This document shows positions 43,801 to 50,525 of a stretch of DNA of 50,525 bases, one piece after another. A program made the translations under genes and the position numbers. This DNA is from Nitrospirae bacterium MYbin6. Its GTDB lineage: Bacteria; Nitrospirota; Thermodesulfovibrionia; Thermodesulfovibrionales; Magnetobacteriaceae. The notes below the pieces were generated by a model. It saw only the letters and a program-made list of their open reading frames with translations. It was not told where the DNA came from and did no database searches. The stretch spans positions 1 to 50,525 of the forward strand of contig PEAC01000012.1 in NCBI GenBank assembly GCA_002753305.1, read 5' to 3'. How positions within the stretch are numbered: the stretch's first letter is position 1; the number at the start of each line of letters is the position of its first letter.

Positions 43801-44793
43801 AGCGCGCTAACGGGCAAGATAGGCGGCGGCACAGTCACCGCGGCAGGCGCCGTGAATCTGGACGGCCTGCGTATCAAACACTTCTACATTGATGGATCCC
43901 TCAAAGACATGCCAACGGCAGACCCCGATGGCTTCAAACTGAAATACCACGGCGATGTTATATACAGAGGAGACCTTACCAAACAAACCCTCTCCGGAAA
44001 CATTGTAATCGACATGGCCAGATACACAAAGAACATCTACTGGCAGGACATGGTCTTCGCCAAACGCACAGGGCAGCCAAGCACAGCCGGGGCCTTTAAG
44101 GACACACAACTAAACCTGTCCATAAAAGGGGATAAAAACATCACCATAGACAACAACATCGCCGAGACCGCCCTCAAGCTTGACATAATCCTCAGGGGTA
44201 CACCCTCTCAGCCACAGATCTACGGCAGAGTTACTGCCGAAAGCGGCAAGGTCTATTTCATGAACAGGGAATTCAACCTGACCAGGGCAAATCTCGACTT
44301 CCCCGGCTCCACGGACTTTAATCCATACCTGAATGTTATGGCAGAAACTGCGATGAAAGGCTATAATATAAGAATGTTCCTTGATGGACAGTTAAAACGG
44401 TTCAATTTGACGATGGCCTCCGAGCCGAAACTCCAGGAGGCGGACATATTAAAACTCTTTGCCGGGTCTGACGGGGGAAGCGCGGCGGCGGCAAGCATTC
44501 TAACCGGCAAGTACCAGAACCTCGTCGAAGAAAGAATCAAGTCCCTCACGGGCCTTAACCGCTTTGAGGTATCATCCAGCACATCGGAGGATAAGTCTAC
44601 TGTCACACCACAGGTGACTATATCCAAAAAGTTCCTCAACAATAAGCTAAACGTGCTTATGACCACCGGTACGACCAAAGGGGAAATCATAAAGCTTGAG
44701 TACAAACTCGGCTTAAACACCTCAATCATTGGCGAGAGAAGCGAAATAGGGAGCCTTGGCGCGGATGTCAAGTTCAGATTTACGTTTAAATAA
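40855..44793 (+). CDS. tamB: TamB-like translocation and assembly module protein (AsmA superfamily)
   Basis: 1312 residues: a single membrane helix at about 12-30, then a very long beta-rich periplasmic part and, at the end, the TamB (DUF490) domain. The end has repeated patterns such as LDIILRGTPSQPQIYGRVT, SGKVYFMNREFNLTRANLDF and ITIDNNIAETALKLD. TamB-like proteins span the periplasm as a groove that carries phospholipid to the outer membrane and work with an Omp85 partner. Such a partner is the next gene, only 1 bp after the stop. The start overlaps glnD; GGAG is only two bases from the ATG, so translation is probably coupled. Confidence 0.88.
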   Translation: MANIELTVIKKYLRFVLILGVLFGTLFCVHYYGSRYAREALDTELKKLFGDNVTIDDLQVKAFPLQGSIKGLSIKDETGSTIIQLKSATAYLRILPLLFKQIVIQKLYVDTLLLDADKVQVDKLIKKLKKDKKSDKPAAAIEIISLNIKNSAIKFRDEGKYYAVSLADIKGQITASDLWVRFADADLVTNALNKESSGKLRINSLTFKARRIPSTLHDSYQIGLLSIMADGAEIRAKGDIKGKKIELDTKAHIKMDFLKRILALKKTGNGEVKLSGVLGYDGVEPKLDISAEGKIHIETLLELIGEKEPIYGETDFKGKISGTLKTLKATGEANMIKGGFYGVEVDTLTCGIAYEDFKLKFHSGKATLYNGRATHAEAVLIMPKVNHFTLNVDVEDIDSPPVFKLIEWDPGVSSGKVSGHIESAGRYFSPDAKFRYVRKITTPNANVIERIDEITGSVSVREDNVTIHSADIKTPLSEGKISGTLNTTSDALNLKGAVQTKDAADLLRPYSEDLRGAATYNGTITGTGKSPFIAGTVDLSNGSLYGIEFVRAKSTIKYVKERFVVEDGTAALKTGSCTYAGTAVMKNPRHIFDFNQPELSISIRARDVALAELSKKHRAAAEAEGLINSSFKITGTPERLKFDGDFDIPALTAQKTPLGRLTSSFIYEADVIKLGNLTLAKGGSSLSADMNISKKGRPWHDIKAFTYNVKSRSCNLKLKDTPLSEYTSDAAVECAFSGDGSINSPSLTFSAATRGLKAKGINIGASTINGSINKGDVKIGGNLLDGKILADGRLSLSKDMPWSANIAIKKGSYETLASSLMKDFPPEVKLNLEGRAALTGTKDSVNGTITMPGFNLSAGDYTLGNSAPVELSIADRAIKFNSFSLKSGPARFSITGGLVVGRSYALKLDGSPKLKFFQGVSEKISHLNGDANISVSLTGDWKSPMLHGETTIKDGSIGFKNAKYFINEINARLNFDANKMVVSALTGKIGGGTVTAAGAVNLDGLRIKHFYIDGSLKDMPTADPDGFKLKYHGDVIYRGDLTKQTLSGNIVIDMARYTKNIYWQDMVFAKRTGQPSTAGAFKDTQLNLSIKGDKNITIDNNIAETALKLDIILRGTPSQPQIYGRVTAESGKVYFMNREFNLTRANLDFPGSTDFNPYLNVMAETAMKGYNIRMFLDGQLKRFNLTMASEPKLQEADILKLFAGSDGGSAAAASILTGKYQNLVEERIKSLTGLNRFEVSSSTSEDKSTVTPQVTISKKFLNNKLNVLMTTGTTKGEIIKLEYKLGLNTSIIGERSEIGSLGADVKFRFTFK

Positions 44794-44794
44794 G

Positions 44795-47482
44795 ATGAAA
44801 ATTCTCCTACGGTGGATTGCCGGCATGGCGCTGATAGTGTGCCTTCAGGCATCGTGGGCAATGGCAGGGGAGCCTTTTTCGAAAGTGTCTGCAATAACCG
44901 TAACCGGTGTCAACCACATCACAGAGCAGGAGTTCCTCTACATGTTTGGGATAAAGGTTGGGGACGATGCAGACAGCGAATCCATAGCCAAGGGGATAAA
45001 GGGGGCCTTCTTAAAGGGCTGCTTTGTCGATATCAGGGTCTATGCCGAGGACGGCGGGCTACTTAAAATAGAGGCCATTGAGCGCCCAATAATAGAGTCC
45101 ATAAGAGTCGACGTATCCGGCGAAGTAAGTTCCCGCAAGATAAGGGAACTGTTCATCCTGAAAGAAGACTCGGAGTTTCACGATGCCCTGGTCGAAGACG
45201 CGGCAGTTAAACTCAAAGAGACGCTCGCAAAGAAAGGATTCCCAAATGTCAAAATCAGACAGGACGTCCTCAAGGGCAAAAAACCCGGCAAGGTAATCAT
45301 ACATCTAATCGTGGACGAGGGTGAACCATCGGTAATTAATCACCTGAACATTAACACCCCGGTTGCAGAAGTGAAAGATGTCCTGCAGATAAGTGAAGGC
45401 GACATCTACGACAAGGACTGGATTAACGCGGAGATAGAGGCCGCAAAAAAACGGATGATAACAAAACTCCTCTATTTCAACCCTGCCGTCTCCGAGGCCG
45501 TCTATGACGAGACCACAGGTGCTCTCACCATAAACATTGACCCGGGAAAGAAACTCGTTTTGAACTTTAAAGGTAACAACCACCTCTCAGACAAAGAGCT
45601 GAAACAGGAAATGCCGTTTGTCGAGTACGGAAGCGTAAACGAAGACACCATAGAGGAGGCCATAGCCTCAATAGAATCGCTATATCACAAGAGCGGCTAT
45701 ATTAATGTTCTGGTGGAATACAAAAAGGTGGAAAACCCCAGTGAAATCCAACTGGCGTTTTCAATAACCGAGGGACAAGAATACAAACTTGCCGATATAG
45801 TATTTAAAGGTACGACAGCAGATACCGTCAAGCTGTCGGATGTGATGGAATCGAAAAAAGACTCCCCCTATAACCCCGACATAGAAGAAGACGAAGAAGA
45901 GTCCATTGTGAATTACCTCCAGAACGACGGCTACACCACGGCCTCGGTGAAGTCCTATAAGCCCGTGATAAACGACAAGAACAAGACCGTTACACTAGAG
46001 ATAGAGATAGAGGAAGGCAGCCGCCTCATCATAGCAGATGTTAAAGTTGCCGGAAACCAGGCAATAGCCGCGGAGAAGATTTTAGCCGCGGCGGACATAA
46101 AAATCGGAAGGCCATACGTGGAGACCGAGCTATTCAATGCCCGCCAAACTGCCCTGACATATATCACCCAACAGGGCTACGTAGAGGCCGACATAAAGGT
46201 CGAAAGACAAGGCGACACGCAGGAAATCACCGTAGTCCTGCATGTCAGCGAAGGGAAGAAGTATTACTTCGGCGATACCATAGTAAGGGGAAACACCAGG
46301 ACAAAGTGGGAAGTATTCAGGCGCGTGTTAAAGCACACAAGGGGTGAACCACTAAACATGGCTATTGTCTATGACGAAATGAGAGAATTATATAAGACCA
46401 TGCTGTTTACAAGCATAAATATCTCGACTGTCGATGCCAAAGAAGGGGAGAAAGATATAGTCTTCGAGGTAAAGGAGGCAGACGCGGGCACGGTTGACTA
46501 CGGCATAGGCTACAGCGACTACGAGGGGCTGAAGGGGTTTTTCGAGGTCAAGTACATAAACCTCCAGGGCATGAACCGCCAAATAGCCATGAAAGCAAGG
46601 GCAAGCCAGATATCCAGGAGATTGTCTCTGGCATACGACGAGCCGTGGTTTTTGGGCAACATGCTGCCCTTTAACTCTACGCTGCTTTACGAAAGAAAGG
46701 AAGAGCGAAACATCGACTCCGGGAAAGTGCGCTACCGCACTGAAAAATACTCCACATCAGTAAGCATAGGGAAGAACTTTACGGAAAAACTCAAGGGGCT
46801 GTTGTCCTATGAGTTTGCGATTACCAACACATGGGATCTCCAGCCGGACGTAATCCTGACAAAGGAAGACACGGGGACGCTGGCAATCAGCAGCATCGTA
46901 CCGTCTCTGATATATGACGGCAGGGACAATCCATTTAATCCAACGAGCGGCATCCTGGCCGGCACAACGCTGAAAGTTGCAAGCAAGGTACTGTTTTCAC
47001 AGGCGGACTTTGCAAAGCTCTCGGGCTACGTAAACTTCTACCAGGGGCTGTCAAAGGGCCTGATAGTAGCGCTGTCTCTGAGAAGCGGCATAGGGCAGGG
47101 ATGGTCAAACACGGTAGACATGCCCATAATTGAGCGGTATTTCCTCGGTGGAAGCACGACGGTGCGCGGCTTCAGCCAGGACAGCCTTGGGCCGAAGGGT
47201 GCAGACGGCGACCCCACCGGAGGGAACGCCTACCTGATGGGTAACGCGGAGTTGCGCATCTCGGTAATAGACAACTTCGGCCTGGTAACGTTTGTCGACA
47301 CCGGACAGGTGTGGACAAAACTCAGTGATTACTCGTTGAAAGGGTTGAAGTACACCACCGGCATAGGGCTAAGATATATGACGGCGGCAGGCCCGATTCG
47401 CCTTGACTATGGGTATAAACTCAACAGGGGGCCAAACGAGGGAACCGGCAGGTTTTATTTCAGCATAGGGCAGGCGTTTTGA
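44795..47482 (+). CDS. bamA: Omp85-family outer-membrane assembly protein (BamA/TamA-like)
   Basis: 895 residues from ATG 44795 (the frame is open 13 codons further up, inside tamB). A signal peptide covers residues 1-23 (ALIVCLQASWAMA-GEP). A series of about five or more POTRA domains runs to about 560 (for example VSAITVTGVNHITEQEFLYMF and KLVLNFKGNNHLSDKELKQ). A C-terminal 16-strand barrel has the lid motif TTVRGFSQDSLGP and the final aromatic residue F. The many POTRAs favour BamA, which inserts outer-membrane proteins. The tamB neighbour favours a TamA-like role. I keep the BamA name with reserve. Confidence 0.85.
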   Translation: MKILLRWIAGMALIVCLQASWAMAGEPFSKVSAITVTGVNHITEQEFLYMFGIKVGDDADSESIAKGIKGAFLKGCFVDIRVYAEDGGLLKIEAIERPIIESIRVDVSGEVSSRKIRELFILKEDSEFHDALVEDAAVKLKETLAKKGFPNVKIRQDVLKGKKPGKVIIHLIVDEGEPSVINHLNINTPVAEVKDVLQISEGDIYDKDWINAEIEAAKKRMITKLLYFNPAVSEAVYDETTGALTINIDPGKKLVLNFKGNNHLSDKELKQEMPFVEYGSVNEDTIEEAIASIESLYHKSGYINVLVEYKKVENPSEIQLAFSITEGQEYKLADIVFKGTTADTVKLSDVMESKKDSPYNPDIEEDEEESIVNYLQNDGYTTASVKSYKPVINDKNKTVTLEIEIEEGSRLIIADVKVAGNQAIAAEKILAAADIKIGRPYVETELFNARQTALTYITQQGYVEADIKVERQGDTQEITVVLHVSEGKKYYFGDTIVRGNTRTKWEVFRRVLKHTRGEPLNMAIVYDEMRELYKTMLFTSINISTVDAKEGEKDIVFEVKEADAGTVDYGIGYSDYEGLKGFFEVKYINLQGMNRQIAMKARASQISRRLSLAYDEPWFLGNMLPFNSTLLYERKEERNIDSGKVRYRTEKYSTSVSIGKNFTEKLKGLLSYEFAITNTWDLQPDVILTKEDTGTLAISSIVPSLIYDGRDNPFNPTSGILAGTTLKVASKVLFSQADFAKLSGYVNFYQGLSKGLIVALSLRSGIGQGWSNTVDMPIIERYFLGGSTTVRGFSQDSLGPKGADGDPTGGNAYLMGNAELRISVIDNFGLVTFVDTGQVWTKLSDYSLKGLKYTTGIGLRYMTAAGPIRLDYGYKLNRGPNEGTGRFYFSIGQAF

Positions 47483-47483
47483 T

Positions 47484-47972
47484 ATGAGAAAAACTATTCT
47501 ATTGTCAGCACTTACCTTGCTTATCTTTCATACCTTGGCCCTGTTCTGCGGCAGCCCTCAGGCCGGGCTAATTGACCGCGTCTGCGCCTTTGTAGATAAC
47601 GACGCCATAACCTTAGGGGAATTCCAGGAAGTTTATACACAGACAAAGGCGAAGGTTCCATCGATAACAAAGGAAGAGGTGCTGACAACGATGATAAACC
47701 GCATACTCTTAAAGCGTGCGGCCCTGGCGATGAAAATATCCGGCACGGACGAGGACCAGATAATTGCCGAGTACATAGACCTGAAGGTTCGCTCCTATGT
47801 GATAATAAAAGAGGAAGAGATAGAGGGGTTTTATAACGAAAACAAGAAGGAATTCGCCGGGGCCGGAATAGGAGACGTAAGGGCAGAGACGGAAAAAGAG
47901 GTAAACGCGAGGCTCGCGGCACTGCTTTTGGAGTTAAGAAAACAGGCATACGTGCGGATACAACTTGAGTAG
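47484..47972 (+). CDS. SurA-N-domain periplasmic chaperone, no PPIase domain
   Basis: 162 residues. A signal peptide covers about 1-27, then IDRVCAFVDNDAITLGEFQEVY, the opening of SurA-N/PpiC proteins, and TTMINRILLKRAALAMKI. No parvulin (prolyl isomerase) domain follows, so it is a pure chaperone module of about half the usual SurA size. It starts 1 bp after the Omp85 gene and probably guards that pathway's substrates. It is last in the operon; only 15 bp separate it from the convergent Spy-like gene. Confidence 0.8.
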   Translation: MRKTILLSALTLLIFHTLALFCGSPQAGLIDRVCAFVDNDAITLGEFQEVYTQTKAKVPSITKEEVLTTMINRILLKRAALAMKISGTDEDQIIAEYIDLKVRSYVIIKEEEIEGFYNENKKEFAGAGIGDVRAETEKEVNARLAALLLELRKQAYVRIQLE

Positions 47973-47987
47973 TTAATCAGGCAGCTG

Positions 47988-48518
47988 CTACTGGTCTTTC
48001 TGGTGGTACTGTCTGATTTTGTCTTTAACCTTTTCGTCATCAAACATGTCAGCGATGTCTTTACGGATGTCGATCTTGAGGAAGATGTACTTAGCCTTTT
48101 GTTGCAGGGTGAGGTGTTGTTTGAGTTCATCGTATTCTTTTTGTTTGATGGCCTTGAGTTCGCTTTCTTTGAGTTCAATTTTATCGATAAGGCCCTGAAT
48201 GATGTCGTCTTTTTTGAATTTAATGGCCTCAGCGAGGTCTGCCATGTCTTTTGATATAGAGTGAGCCAGTTCACTAACGATGTTGTCATACTTGTCGAGC
48301 GATGACATGATGCGCTCGGTCTGGTGTTTATCAAGGCCAAGGGCCTCGGCCATTTTCTGCCTTTGGATAACTTGCAACTTGCGATAGGGGTCTTCGACAG
48401 CCTGAGGGGATGTCTCCTGGCGCAATGTGGCATTGTCCTTAACTTTAGGTTTGGCATAGGCAGTAACGCTTAAAGATACAGTGAACAGCAACACAGTTAG
48501 ATACAGAATAAATTTCAT
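47988..48518 (-). CDS. Spy/CpxP-like periplasmic protein
   Basis: 176 residues from ATG 48518, with GAGGGA about 11 bases before it. An earlier ATG at 48554 is too close to the promoter to be likely. The signal peptide is MKFILYLTVLLFTVSLSVTA-YAKP. The mature part is all helical and highly charged, with pairs such as IELKESELKAIKQKEYDELK and the LTLQQKAKYIFLKID segment, which recalls the LTxxQ motif of Spy/CpxP proteins. Those proteins hold unfolded periplasmic proteins or sense envelope stress. It converges on the SurA-N gene and diverges from the AAA ATPase gene. Confidence 0.68.
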   Translation of the reverse strand: MKFILYLTVLLFTVSLSVTAYAKPKVKDNATLRQETSPQAVEDPYRKLQVIQRQKMAEALGLDKHQTERIMSSLDKYDNIVSELAHSISKDMADLAEAIKFKKDDIIQGLIDKIELKESELKAIKQKEYDELKQHLTLQQKAKYIFLKIDIRKDIADMFDDEKVKDKIRQYHQKDQ

Positions 48519-48542
48519 AATAGTAAGTCCCTCATACCATGT

Positions 48543-48593
48543 ATTATAGCACATAGGCGCCGAATTGACAAATCGTCAATATTTTAGCATAAT
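48543..48593. promoter_or_regulatory. Overlapping divergent promoters with shared -35 region
   Basis: Plus: TTGACA (48565-48570), 17-bp spacer, CATAAT (48588-48593), towards the AAA ATPase gene. Minus: TTGTCA (48571-48566), 17-bp spacer, TATAAT (48548-48543), towards the Spy-like gene. Both -35 boxes occupy the same bases, in the palindrome TTGAC-AAATC-GTCAA (48565-48579). Confidence 0.65.
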
Positions 48594-48598
48594 AAACC

Positions 48599-50134
48599 AT
48601 GCGTAAAGGCAAACCAAAGACTCCGAAGAAGCTCGACCTCGCCATAGAGGTAAAGAACTTCGGCCCAATCAGCAAGGGAACTGTGTCGCTAAAAAACCTG
48701 ACAGTGCTGATAGGCCCGAACAATTCCGGCAAATCCTATATTGCCATGCTTGTTCATGCGTTTGCTGAATCGTACAGTCAACGGTTTGGCCTTGATGCGT
48801 CCACATTACATTATTTAATAAGAATACCTGTAGATGAAAAACAAATCCTTATAAATAATCTGCCAGAACTTGAAGAATTAATCAATATGTTCGCAAAAAG
48901 TATAAATGAAGAGTTAGAAATACCGCAAGAAATATCAAACAAGATAATTGATGAAATATATAAGCATTATTACGATCATAACCTTAAGGATAAAATAGAG
49001 GCAATATATGCGTGTCAGCAGAAAGAACTAATAAGGATCGATGAAACCTCATATAAAATAGGTATAACATATAGTGGGAATGTCAGCATACTTTCTTTTG
49101 TACGTAGTGGCAAATATATGAAGATAAAAAATACTTTTAATGCTGATAATATTACATATTACATACAAAGCGAAAAAAGCAATCAATCACCTTCCATAAG
49201 AGAGGCATATAGCTTTGATATAACAGAGAGCGGTGAAACTGCATCTATAAGTAATATATTTATTCGTAATGTATTACATATATCTAAAGAAAACATGATT
49301 AAAAATTGTCAACATATAATGGAAACAGTAATAGATAGTCATTATAGGAGGATAGCTCAAAAATCGACAATGCCGCTCAGTTATTACTTGCCTGCCGGCA
49401 GGACTGGTATTTTGCAGAGCTATAGAACACTTTTAGCAAATATAGTAAATAATCTTACGTTTTCCAGCACACGTAAAACAGAACCAGCTAGTATGCAGGG
49501 GGCAGTTGTACAGCTTATATCTGACATTTACACAATGCCAGACAAACATGGGCCTTTATACGATATTGTCGTTGAGTTTGAACATGAGATCACCAAGGGA
49601 GAGATCACTATTAAGAGACTTCTGCCTGGGTCTATTCCTGAAATACAATATAGCTTTAAAGGAACAGCCATCCCTATTCACAGGACATCTTCAACTATAT
49701 CTGAACTTGCGCCTATCATACTTTATCTTAAACATAGGGTCGAACCCGGCGATATTATGATAATTGAAGAGCCGGAGGCACATCTTCATCCTGAAAATCA
49801 GAGGCTTATGGCCAAGCTCCTTGTGAAATTGATACGAGCTGGTGTTTATGTAATCATCACCACTCACAGCGATTTCCTATTGGAACAATTAAGCAACTAC
49901 CTGCTGATTTCGACGCTTCCCACAAAAAAGAAAAAATTTTTTGAGACAGAAAATTATATTTCGACTGACGAGATAGGGGCATACGTCTTTCAACAAGACA
50001 ACACTAAGGGCGGCTATCAGATACGCGAAGAGGAAATAGACAAGGACGACGGTATATCGGATGAAGAATTCTTCAATGTAAATAAATCACTGTATGACGA
50101 GACTGTAAAAATTAAAGACGCCATGACGGAGTAA
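48599..50134 (+). CDS. AAA-family ATPase (SMC/ABC-like, OLD-type)
   Basis: 511 residues. Walker A GPNNSGKS (39-46) follows the opening IEVKNFGPISKGTVSLKNLTVLIGP. The middle is AT-rich in DNA and poorly conserved. The end has the signature-like SSTISELAP, Walker B IIEEPEAHLHPENQ (about 388-401) and the switch IITTHSDFLLEQL. There is no Toprim domain, unlike full OLD nucleases. ATPases of this group are common in defence systems together with a nuclease-like partner; here a second gene follows after 5 bp. The promoter places the start point at or next to the ATG, so the message may be leaderless. Confidence 0.85.
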   Translation: MRKGKPKTPKKLDLAIEVKNFGPISKGTVSLKNLTVLIGPNNSGKSYIAMLVHAFAESYSQRFGLDASTLHYLIRIPVDEKQILINNLPELEELINMFAKSINEELEIPQEISNKIIDEIYKHYYDHNLKDKIEAIYACQQKELIRIDETSYKIGITYSGNVSILSFVRSGKYMKIKNTFNADNITYYIQSEKSNQSPSIREAYSFDITESGETASISNIFIRNVLHISKENMIKNCQHIMETVIDSHYRRIAQKSTMPLSYYLPAGRTGILQSYRTLLANIVNNLTFSSTRKTEPASMQGAVVQLISDIYTMPDKHGPLYDIVVEFEHEITKGEITIKRLLPGSIPEIQYSFKGTAIPIHRTSSTISELAPIILYLKHRVEPGDIMIIEEPEAHLHPENQRLMAKLLVKLIRAGVYVIITTHSDFLLEQLSNYLLISTLPTKKKKFFETENYISTDEIGAYVFQQDNTKGGYQIREEEIDKDDGISDEEFFNVNKSLYDETVKIKDAMTE

Positions 50135-50139
50135 CAAAG

Positions 50140-50525
50140 ATGGCCAGGAAACCTGTTATCGAATCTATTAAAGAGAAATTCGCTGCCGCTACTATATTTA
50201 AAAGTAGCTGTTACGACAAAAAAGGTAAGAATAATTGTGTTATAAACCTTCAGAATTGTAATGATTCTATAATATTAAAAGGTGAAACAGTACGTGAAAT
50301 CGCTGGCAATAAAGATAATAAAGTATGTGATTGTTTGATCTTGACAACTGGGAAGAAGAATAAGACTCATCTTATTCTTGTTGAGATTGACGATGGGAAA
50401 AACAAGAAACCATCGCACGCCAGAGAACAGCTGATAGCAGGGTATGAGTTAGCTAAAAGTATTCTTCAAAACGATAGCAATCCCCTAAAAGGGAACTATA
50501 ATGTTAAGTATATTTTCTTATACAA
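50140..50525 (+). CDS. Hypothetical partner of the AAA ATPase, cut by the window end
   Basis: Open for 128 codons to the window end, starting MARKPVIESIKEKFAAATIF. GGAG lies eight bases before the ATG, inside the end of the ATPase gene, so the two are coupled. The segment VCDCLILTT...KTHLILVEIDDGK (62-87) looks like the core of a restriction-nuclease-like fold (D64, E82), but the expected Lys after E82-x is Asp (D84). I do not recognise the family. It could be the effector or a regulator of the ATPase. The C-terminus is missing from this window. Confidence 0.6.
   Translation, partial: MARKPVIESIKEKFAAATIFKSSCYDKKGKNNCVINLQNCNDSIILKGETVREIAGNKDNKVCDCLILTTGKKNKTHLILVEIDDGKNKKPSHAREQLIAGYELAKSILQNDSNPLKGNYNVKYIFLY

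Noticed and set aside
1..50525. tRNA, rRNA, CRISPR arrays and riboswitches
   Set aside because: I looked for TPsiC-type motifs, evenly spaced direct repeats and conserved aptamer cores in the intergenic parts and saw none. A covariance-model scan would be decisive.

Overview
The window comes from a Gram-negative (diderm) bacterium. It carries an Omp85 outer-membrane assembly protein, a TamB-like AsmA-superfamily protein, a SurA-N protein and a Spy/CpxP-like periplasmic protein. The gene set and protein style (yacG next to dapB, NusG-II/Gx/ApbE genes, many B12-binding radical SAM enzymes, abundant toxin-antitoxin genes) suggest Nitrospirota or a Desulfobacterota-like lineage. That assignment is inference; there is no rRNA or tRNA here to settle it.

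Region 1 (1-9.4 kb): a Cache-type histidine kinase diverges from tsaB-rimI. Convergent with these is a long, tightly overlapping minus-strand operon. It runs from a 176-aa unknown through a TlpA-like thioredoxin, ApbE flavin transferase, a NusG-domain-II protein, a Gx-type membrane protein, YacG and DapB, to a hybrid-free histidine kinase and a CheY-like regulator. Region 2 (9.5-15.5 kb): a GT39-GT2-GT2-unknown glycosylation operon, then a chemoreceptor. Region 3 (15.5-32.6 kb): carB with a small zinc-ribbon gene downstream, then a block of about 11.3 kb holding an asparagine synthetase, a YfhO-type membrane protein, three B12-binding radical SAM proteins, a GT2 and a methyltransferase, then a methyltransferase/GT2 set. 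The 5' end of carB is present twice, at both edges of the 11.3-kb block (77 bp, 75 identical). The block therefore appears to have been inserted into an ancestral GT2-methyltransferase-DUF-carB operon.

Region 4 (32.7-38.2 kb): an accessory island. Three toxin-antitoxin modules surround one large intact gene encoding a calcineurin-like phosphoesterase fused to an NB-ARC (STAND) ATPase and near-identical TPR repeats. The mazEF toxin is frameshifted, the HepT partner of an MNT antitoxin is truncated, and the HicA toxin appears to lack its catalytic His. The phosphoesterase-STAND gene is the strongest candidate for a little-described defence or signalling system. Region 5 (38.3-48 kb): glnD, tamB-like, Omp85 and a SurA-N gene in one tight plus-strand operon. 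Region 6 (48-50.5 kb): a Spy-like gene and an AAA ATPase gene diverge from overlapping promoters. The ATPase gene is followed by a partner gene cut off by the window end.

Several small mobile or repeat elements mark the accessory parts: two terminal-inverted-repeat elements of about 230 bp (MITE-like), and two families of short palindromes. All assignments were made by reading the sequence; no database search was run.
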